In this document: piece by piece, positions 59,518 to 64,000 of the stretch | How the letters are laid out: every line of letters begins with the position of its first letter | Position numbering within the stretch: the stretch's first letter is position 1 | DNA from: Pseudomonas sp. 7SR1 | GTDB lineage: Bacteria > Pseudomonadota > Gammaproteobacteria > Pseudomonadales > Pseudomonadaceae | DNA: 64,000 bases | Direction: 5' to 3' | NCBI RefSeq assembly: GCF_900156465.1 | Contig: NZ_LT707064.1 | Coordinates: 1,462,001 to 1,526,000, forward strand | Translations under genes and position numbers: made by a program | The notes under the pieces: model-generated | What the model saw: only the letters and a program-made list of their open reading frames with translations | The model's database searches: none | What the model was told of the DNA's origin: nothing

Positions 59518-60159
59518 TTAGTTGGCGGCAGCCTTGGTGGCCGCTCGCTCTTTGGCGATCAGTTGGTCGGCCAGTTGAAGTGCTTGTTCGGCACCGCCAG
59601 CGGAGCCGATATCAAAGCGGTACTTGCCGTTGACGATCATGGTCGGTACGCCGGTGATCTCGTACTTCTTCGCCAGATCCTTGGCCTTGACGATCTGACC
59701 CTTGATGGCGAATGAATTGAAGGTCGCCAGGAACTTGTCCTTGTCGACGCCTTGTGTGGCAAGGAACTCGGCCATTTCCTCAGGATTGGTCAGGCGCTTT
59801 TTTTCATTCTGGATCGCGTTGAACACTGCGGCGTGAACCTTGTGCTCGACGCCCATGGATTCCAGGGTCAGGAACATCTGGCCGTGGGCATCCCAGGGGC
59901 CGCCGAACATGGCAGGGATACGCACGAAGTTGACGTCAGACGGCAGTTTCTCGACCCATGGGTTGATCACCGGTTCGAAAGCGTAGCAATGCGGGCAGCC
60001 ATACCAGAACAGCTCCACCACTTCGATCTTGCCAGGCGCCGCCACCGGAACGGGGTTGGCCAGTTCGACATAAGGTGCGGCTGGCTTTTCAGCCGCTTGG
60101 GCAGTCATGCCGAACAGGCTGGCGACGACGAGCGCGGCGCTGATGATCAGATTACGCAT
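59518..60159 (-). CDS. dsbA: Thiol:disulfide interchange protein DsbA
   Basis: The 213-residue periplasmic oxidase has a signal peptide (MRNLIISAALVVASLFGMTAQA). The thioredoxin-like domain carries the active site ELFWYGCPHCYAFEP (Cys55-Pro-His-Cys58, as in E. coli) and the cis-Pro loop EITGVPTMIVNGKYR. It introduces disulfides into exported proteins. Likely local clients are the CSS-motif EAL sensor and the Ivy protein. AGGAGTAAAGC precedes the ATG. Its spacing downstream (16 bp) suggests cotranscription with the EEP gene; upstream, the cytochrome terminator separates it. Confidence 0.97.
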   Translation of the reverse strand: MRNLIISAALVVASLFGMTAQAAEKPAAPYVELANPVPVAAPGKIEVVELFWYGCPHCYAFEPVINPWVEKLPSDVNFVRIPAMFGGPWDAHGQMFLTLESMGVEHKVHAAVFNAIQNEKKRLTNPEEMAEFLATQGVDKDKFLATFNSFAIKGQIVKAKDLAKKYEITGVPTMIVNGKYRFDIGSAGGAEQALQLADQLIAKERAATKAAAN

Positions 60160-60251
60160 GCTTTACTCCTGGACAATAAGTGGCCTCGCGAGGCGTGTTT
60201 TTCAGACAGGCCGTGGCGGGTTCAAGTTCGTAGTGTAACGGCAGCGGCCAC

Positions 60252-60278
60252 AAAAAAGGGCGGCCAAAGCCACCCTTT
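60252..60278 (-). terminator. Intrinsic terminator downstream of cytochrome c4
   Basis: AAGGGCGGC / GCCACCCTT (one G-U pair) with a short AAA loop; the minus strand ends in T6. A second hairpin, CGTTGC...GCAACG with AGGGC/GCCCT (60313-60341), precedes it closer to the stop codon. Confidence 0.75.
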
Positions 60279-60354
60279 TGATGTTTGCATCGACAGATTA
60301 ATCGAGCGTTAACGTTGCAAGGGCCAGGCGCCCTCGCAACGCAGGACAATGCAC

Positions 60355-60966
60355 TCAGTGCAGGCCCTGGATGTAGCTGGCTACTGCCGCGATGTCTTCG
60401 TCGCTCAGTTTGCGGGCGATGGTGCGCATGGTCATCGCATCGCCGTCGTTGGCGCGGCCGCCTTCTTCCTTTCGGAAATCGGTCAATTGCTTGGTCACGT
60501 ACTGGGCATGCTGGCCGCCCAGGTGCGGGAAGCCGGCAGCGGCGTTGCCCTTGCCGTCAGGGGAGTGGCAGCCAGTGCAGGCTGGCAGACCTTTGCTCAG
60601 GTTGCCACCACGGAACAGCGCTTCACCCCGTGCCACGAGCTTTGGATCGGCAGCACCCACGCTACCTTTCTGGCTGGCGAAATAAGCCGCGATGTCCGCC
60701 AGGTCCTGATCGCTCAGGTTGTTCAGCAGGCCGGTCATTTCCAGCACGACACGCTTGCCGTCCTTGATGTCCTTCAACTGCTTGGTCAGGTAACGCTCGC
60801 CCTGGCCCGCCAGTTTCGGAAAGTTAGGCGCCATGCTGTTGCCATCCGGGCCATGGCAGGCTCCGCATACGGCGGCTTTCGCCTGGCCGGCGGCGGCATC
60901 GCCAGCGGCATGGGCTATACCGGATATCCCCAAGGTCAACAGCAGACTCACGATCAGTTTGTTCAT
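60355..60966 (-). CDS. Dihaem cytochrome c4
   Basis: The 203-residue periplasmic protein has a signal peptide (MNKLIVSLLLTLGISGIAHA) and two class I cytochrome domains. The haem motifs are CGACH (34-38) and CTGCH (130-134), and the axial Met residues lie in SMAPNFPKL and in AMTMRTIARKLS. Internal similarity (GQGERYLTKQLKDIKDGKR against GQHAQYVTKQLTDFRKEEGGR) shows the duplication typical of c4. It shuttles electrons from the bc1 complex to terminal oxidases. It is followed downstream by dsbA, as in other Pseudomonas, and preceded by the monohaem cytochrome by 46 bp. Confidence 0.95.
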   Translation of the reverse strand: MNKLIVSLLLTLGISGIAHAAGDAAAGQAKAAVCGACHGPDGNSMAPNFPKLAGQGERYLTKQLKDIKDGKRVVLEMTGLLNNLSDQDLADIAAYFASQKGSVGAADPKLVARGEALFRGGNLSKGLPACTGCHSPDGKGNAAAGFPHLGGQHAQYVTKQLTDFRKEEGGRANDGDAMTMRTIARKLSDEDIAAVASYIQGLH

Positions 60967-61012
60967 CAGCTAATCCAACTACGGCTAAGGGTTGAAGAGT
61001 TATGGACCGGGT

Positions 61013-61303
61013 TCACTCGCTCATCCACTGGATGATGGCTCGGTAATCCTCGGCACTGCAGTCCATGCACAAACCACGCGGCGGCATCGCCTTGAAACCC
61101 TGGGTCACGTGTTGCACCAGCGTCTCCATACCTTTCGCCAACCTCGGCGTCCAAGCTTCCTGATCACCCTTGCGGGGTGCCATGGGGAGTTGGCCGGAAT
61201 GACAGGCACCACAAACACGGTTGTACACAGCTTCCGGATCCTGTGTAGCCTGAGCGCTGTAAAGCGGTATCAGGACACCGGCAGCTAGCAGCCATTTCGT
61301 CAT
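61013..61303 (-). CDS. Monohaem cytochrome c5-type protein
   Basis: The 96-residue periplasmic cytochrome has a signal peptide (MTKWLLAAGVLIPLYSAQA), the haem motif CGACH (31-35), and the c5-specific disulfide loop KAMPPRGLCMDCSAEDYRAIIQWM in which the Met is the axial ligand and the CxxC Cys pair forms the disulfide. AAAGG precedes the ATG. It is cotranscribed with cytochrome c4 and is divergent from engB. Confidence 0.92.
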   Translation of the reverse strand: MTKWLLAAGVLIPLYSAQATQDPEAVYNRVCGACHSGQLPMAPRKGDQEAWTPRLAKGMETLVQHVTQGFKAMPPRGLCMDCSAEDYRAIIQWMSE

Positions 61304-61494
61304 AAAACGACCTTTTCAGGGTTGAGAGCGAGCTGCGTTCTGATGCGCAACTTCAGTCTATCGCTCTCGTGAGCCTCATCCTACGCTGGGACAAAGCGCA
61401 CACAAAATCTGCGGCATTATATACTGGCGTCACTGAAACGGAAACGACACAGCTTGCCGCGTCCATTCCCGACGCCGCTCACATCGGAAATCCC

Positions 61495-62136
61495 ATGCAA
61501 CTGAAGAACCCCATCCTTGGCCTGTGCCAACAGTCCACCTTCATGCTCAGCGCCGCCAAAGTCGATCAATGCCCTGACGACGAAGGCTACGAGGTGGCTT
61601 TTGCCGGGCGTTCCAACGCTGGCAAATCCAGCGCGCTGAACACCCTGACCCATGCCAGCCTGGCGCGAACCTCCAAGACGCCGGGTCGCACGCAGCTATT
61701 GAACTTCTTCAAGCTAGACGATGAACGCCGTTTGGTCGACCTGCCTGGCTACGGCTATGCCAAAGTACCGATTCCCCTCAAGCAGCATTGGCAGCGCCAC
61801 CTGGAAGCCTACCTGGGCAGCCGCGAGAGCCTCAAAGGCCTGATTCTGATGATGGATATCCGCCATCCGATGACTGACTTCGATACCCTGATGCTCGATT
61901 GGGCCGTTGCCAGCGGCATGCCGATGCACATCCTGCTGACCAAGGCCGACAAACTCACCTACGGCGCGGCAAAGAACACCTTGCTCAAGGTGCAGTCGCA
62001 GATCCGCAAGGGCTGGGGCGAGGCGATCACGATCCAATTGTTCTCGGCGCCCAAGCGCATGGGCCTGGAAGAAGCCTACGGCGTTCTGGCCAACTGGATG
62101 GAACTGGCGGACAAGGGCAGCGAAACGGCCGAATAG
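61495..62136 (+). CDS. engB: Ribosome biogenesis GTPase EngB (YihA/YsxC)
   Basis: The 213-residue GTPase is needed for 50S assembly. Motifs: G1 GRSNAGKSS (38-46), G2 in [13 protein letters not shown]3 [11 protein letters not shown]4 LLTKADKL and G5 [12 protein letters not shown] 61495 (GGAAATCCC upstream) gives the family start [19 protein letters not shown]; an upstream in-frame extension of 42 codons would cross the promoter region. It converges on ErsA and polA, the standard arrangement of this locus. Confidence 0.96.
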   Translation: MQLKNPILGLCQQSTFMLSAAKVDQCPDDEGYEVAFAGRSNAGKSSALNTLTHASLARTSKTPGRTQLLNFFKLDDERRLVDLPGYGYAKVPIPLKQHWQRHLEAYLGSRESLKGLILMMDIRHPMTDFDTLMLDWAVASGMPMHILLTKADKLTYGAAKNTLLKVQSQIRKGWGEAITIQLFSAPKRMGLEEAYGVLANWMELADKGSETAE

Positions 62137-62149
62137 CCGAATCGCAGGC

Positions 62150-62281
62150 AAAAAAAACCCCGGACTTCGTATGGGGAGGGGGAAGTTCGGGGTCCAAGTT
62201 CCGGACCGCTAGGGCGGGGTCCAGATATCTGCCAACACTTAACACAACATAGGAGCATTGAAGGGCTTCACCAGCCATTCA
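62150..62281 (-). ncRNA. ersA: ErsA small regulatory RNA
   Basis: The position between engB and polA is that of ErsA (Spot 42-like locus) in Pseudomonas. Reading leftward, a promoter of AlgU type (62287-62314) predicts a start near 62280. The transcript ends in a hairpin of 12 pairs with one G-U (ACCCCGGACTTC / GAAGTTCGGGGT on the plus strand) followed by eight U, about 131 nt in all, close to the known 132 nt. Upstream of the hairpin are CU-rich and GGACCCCG segments suited to Hfq-assisted pairing. ErsA in P. aeruginosa is AlgU-dependent and acts on algC, oprD and biofilm genes. Confidence 0.85.
62157..62193 (-). terminator. Rho-independent terminator of ErsA
   Basis: ACCCCGGACTTC / GAAGTTCGGGGT with a 13-nt loop; on the minus strand it is followed by T8 (62150-62157). 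It can also stop polA readthrough and, weakly, engB. Confidence 0.85.
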
Positions 62282-62286
62282 GAATC

Positions 62287-62314
62287 TCTGAGTAGCAATT
62301 CACGGGTTTAGTTC
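62287..62314 (-). promoter_or_regulatory. AlgU (sigma 22) promoter of ersA
   Basis: On the minus strand GAACTA (62314-62309), 17-nt spacer, TCAGA (62291-62287). This fits the AlgU/RpoE consensus GAACTT-N16/17-TCtgA with two departures. Confidence 0.7.
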
Positions 62315-62366
62315 AGATTATTTTTGGAAATAACCTTAGGAATTTTCCGAACTAACCCGGATTCTC

Positions 62367-62490
62367 ACGTGGCGAGGGGATTTATCCCGTTGGGCTGCAG
62401 AGCAGCCCAGGTGCCTGCGGGACATGCCCGGCGGTGGCGGAACACTGATTTGGGGCCGCTGTGCCCAATGGGGATCAATCTCCTCGCCAA
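62367..62490. repeat. Inverted pair of GTGGCGAGGGG-type repeats
   Basis: Plus copy CGTGGCGAGGGGATTTATCC (62367-62402) and a decayed minus copy CCAATGGGGATCAATCTCCT (62465-62490), between polA and ersA. Confidence 0.65.
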
Positions 62491-62507
62491 GGGGGTGATT
62501 GCTGGGC

Positions 62508-64000
62508 TCAGTGCGCCTCGTCCCAGTTGTTCCCCACGCCCACTTCCACCAGCAGCGGTACGTCCAGTGTGGCGGCGGCACTCATGTGCCGGCGGATGTC
62601 CTCGCGCACTTGATCCACCAGATCCTCGCGCACCTCCAGTACCAGTTCGTCGTGAACCTGCAGGATGACCTTGGCATCCAGCCCCGAGGCAGTCAGCCAG
62701 CGATCCACGGCCACCATCGCTTTCTTGATGATATCGGCCGCCGTGCCTTGCATCGGCGCGTTGATCGCCGTGCGCTCGGCGCCCTTGCGCAGCGCGGGGT
62801 TCTTCGCGTTGATGTCCGGCAGGTACAGCCGGCGGCCGAAGATGGTTTCGACGAAGCCTTGCTCGGCGGCCTGGGTGCGGGTGCGCTCCATGTAGGCCAG
62901 TACGCCTGGGTAGCGGGCGAAATAACGATCGATGTAGGCCTGGGATTGCTTGCGATCGACGCCGATCTGCTTGGCCAGGCCAAACGCGCTCATGCCGTAG
63001 ATCAAGCCGAAGTTGATCGCCTTGGCGCTACGGCGCTGGTCATGGGTAACCGCGTCCAAGTCGACGCCGAACACCTCGGCGGCCGTGGCCCGGTGCACGT
63101 CCAGATCATTACGAAACGCGTGAAGCAACCCTTCGTCCTTGGCCAGGTGCGCCATGATCCGCAGTTCGATTTGCGAATAGTCCGCCGCCAGCAGCTTGTA
63201 GCCTTTCGGCGCGACGAACGCCTGGCGGATGCGTCGGCCTTCGGCCGTGCGAATCGGGATGTTCTGCAGGTTCGGATCGATGGACGACAGACGACCGGTC
63301 GCGGCGACGGCCTGCTGATAATTGGTATGGACCCGGCCTGTGCGACTGTTGATCTGCTCCGGCAGGCGATCGGTGTAGGTGCTCTTTAGCTTGCTAAGGG
63401 AGCGGTACTGCATCAGCACCTTGGGCAGTGGATAATCCTGCTCCGCCAGCTCGGCCAGCACCGCTTCGGCGGTGGACGCCTGGCCCTTGGCGGTCTTGCT
63501 GAGCACCGGCAAGCCGAGTTTTTCGTACAGGATCACGCCCAGTTGCTTGGGCGAGCCCAGGTTGAATTCCTCGCCAGCGATGGCAAAGGCCTCACGCTCA
63601 AGGGCCACCAGCTTCTCGCCCAGTTCGACGCTTTGCACCCCCAGCAGGTTGGCGTCGACCAGCGCCCCCTGACGTTCGATACGCGCCAGGACCGGCATCA
63701 GCGGCATTTCAATTTCAGTGAGCACCTTGTTCAGGCTCGGGATCGCCACCAGTCTTTCCTGCAAGGCCTGATGCAGGCGGAACGTCACGTCCGCGTCTTC
63801 GGCCGCGTAGGGACCGGCCAGTTCCAGGGCGATCTGGTCGAAGCTCAGCTGCTTGACCCCTTTGCCGGCAATGTCCTGGAGATCGGTCTTGCTCTGCCCC
63901 AGGTACTTGAGCGCCAGGCTGTCCATATCGTGACGGGTCGCCGTGGAATCCAGCACATAGGATTCGAGCATGGTGTCGAACGCGATGCCCTGCACCATGA
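62508..64000 (-). CDS. polA: DNA polymerase I, partial (N-terminus outside window)
   Basis: About 497 C-terminal residues are present. They start inside the 3'-5' exonuclease-like domain ([28 protein letters not shown], and [20 protein letters not shown] with its acidic residues) and continue through the polymerase: [34 protein letters not shown], motif [13 protein letters not shown], motif [22 protein letters not shown] and motif [12 protein letters not shown]. The protein fills gaps in replication and repair. The initiator end lies right of base 64000. Its transcript reads toward ErsA, whose terminator may stop both. Confidence 0.98.
   Translation of the reverse strand, partial: MVQGIAFDTMLESYVLDSTATRHDMDSLALKYLGQSKTDLQDIAGKGVKQLSFDQIALELAGPYAAEDADVTFRLHQALQERLVAIPSLNKVLTEIEMPLMPVLARIERQGALVDANLLGVQSVELGEKLVALEREAFAIAGEEFNLGSPKQLGVILYEKLGLPVLSKTAKGQASTAEAVLAELAEQDYPLPKVLMQYRSLSKLKSTYTDRLPEQINSRTGRVHTNYQQAVAATGRLSSIDPNLQNIPIRTAEGRRIRQAFVAPKGYKLLAADYSQIELRIMAHLAKDEGLLHAFRNDLDVHRATAAEVFGVDLDAVTHDQRRSAKAINFGLIYGMSAFGLAKQIGVDRKQSQAYIDRYFARYPGVLAYMERTRTQAAEQGFVETIFGRRLYLPDINAKNPALRKGAERTAINAPMQGTAADIIKKAMVAVDRWLTASGLDAKVILQVHDELVLEVREDLVDQVREDIRRHMSAAATLDVPLLVEVGVGNNWDEAH

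Overview
The window is a chromosomal segment of a high-GC gammaproteobacterium, almost certainly a member of the Pseudomonas fluorescens species complex. The evidence is the long blocks of Pseudomonas core genes (trkA-rsmB-fmt-def, lysM-dprA-tsaC, qorA-hemF-aroE, algB-kinB, dsbA-cytochrome c4, engB-ersA-polA), the many GTGGGAGCGAGC-type REP palindromes typical of this group, and AlgU/AlgB/KinB regulation.

Layout. 1-10.1 kb is an accessory zone: a cut-off IS3 element with a -1 frameshift site, a DUF6124 gene behind an elaborate folded leader, a small exported protein with two internal repeats, a frameshifted IS110-type transposase, an AT-rich lipoprotein hydrolase, a YwqG-like gene with an unrecognised partner, the divergent qorB/HxlR pair, and an Xre-ImmA protease / DUF4411 PIN-like pair that resembles a toxin-antitoxin module. 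Three copies of a roughly 110-150 bp non-coding repeat stand in front of three of these accessory genes. 10.1-18.1 kb holds a MFS exporter with its LysR regulator, two alpha/beta hydrolases, a haem-type membrane protein, a two-component system divergent from a DUF2790 gene, and a TPR protein. 18.2-28.6 kb is conserved housekeeping: potassium uptake, rRNA methylation, initiator tRNA formylation and deformylation, DNA uptake processing, tRNA t6A synthesis, haem and shikimate synthesis. 28.7-34.0 kb is a choline-O-sulfate locus (SulP transporter, solitary choline-type binding protein, choline sulfatase, LysR regulator). 34.0-48.7 kb carries transport and envelope genes: citrate transporter with a structured leader, TerC, Na/Pi transporter, M16 protease, a four-gene Mla/Pqi-like lipid ABC system, a SpmA-SpmB type membrane protein and a glutamate/aspartate symporter. 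49.4-62.5 kb is the AlgB-KinB neighbourhood: an Ivy-type lysozyme inhibitor, DUF1328, AlgB/KinB, an EAL and a GGDEF protein, AmpD-like amidase, DsbA, two c-type cytochromes, EngB and the ErsA small RNA. polA runs off the right edge.

How it fits together. The right third joins alginate and envelope-stress control (AlgB, KinB, an AlgU-type promoter in front of ErsA) with c-di-GMP turnover and cell-wall maintenance. The middle combines sulfate/choline acquisition with core genes that in Pseudomonas lie near the replication origin. Perfect DnaA boxes (TTATCCACA) are concentrated between 23.7 and 33.8 kb. The most unusual signals are the folded DUF6124 leader with four mutually complementary octamers, the three-copy intergenic repeat, the DnaA-box concentration and the attenuator-like citrate transporter leader.
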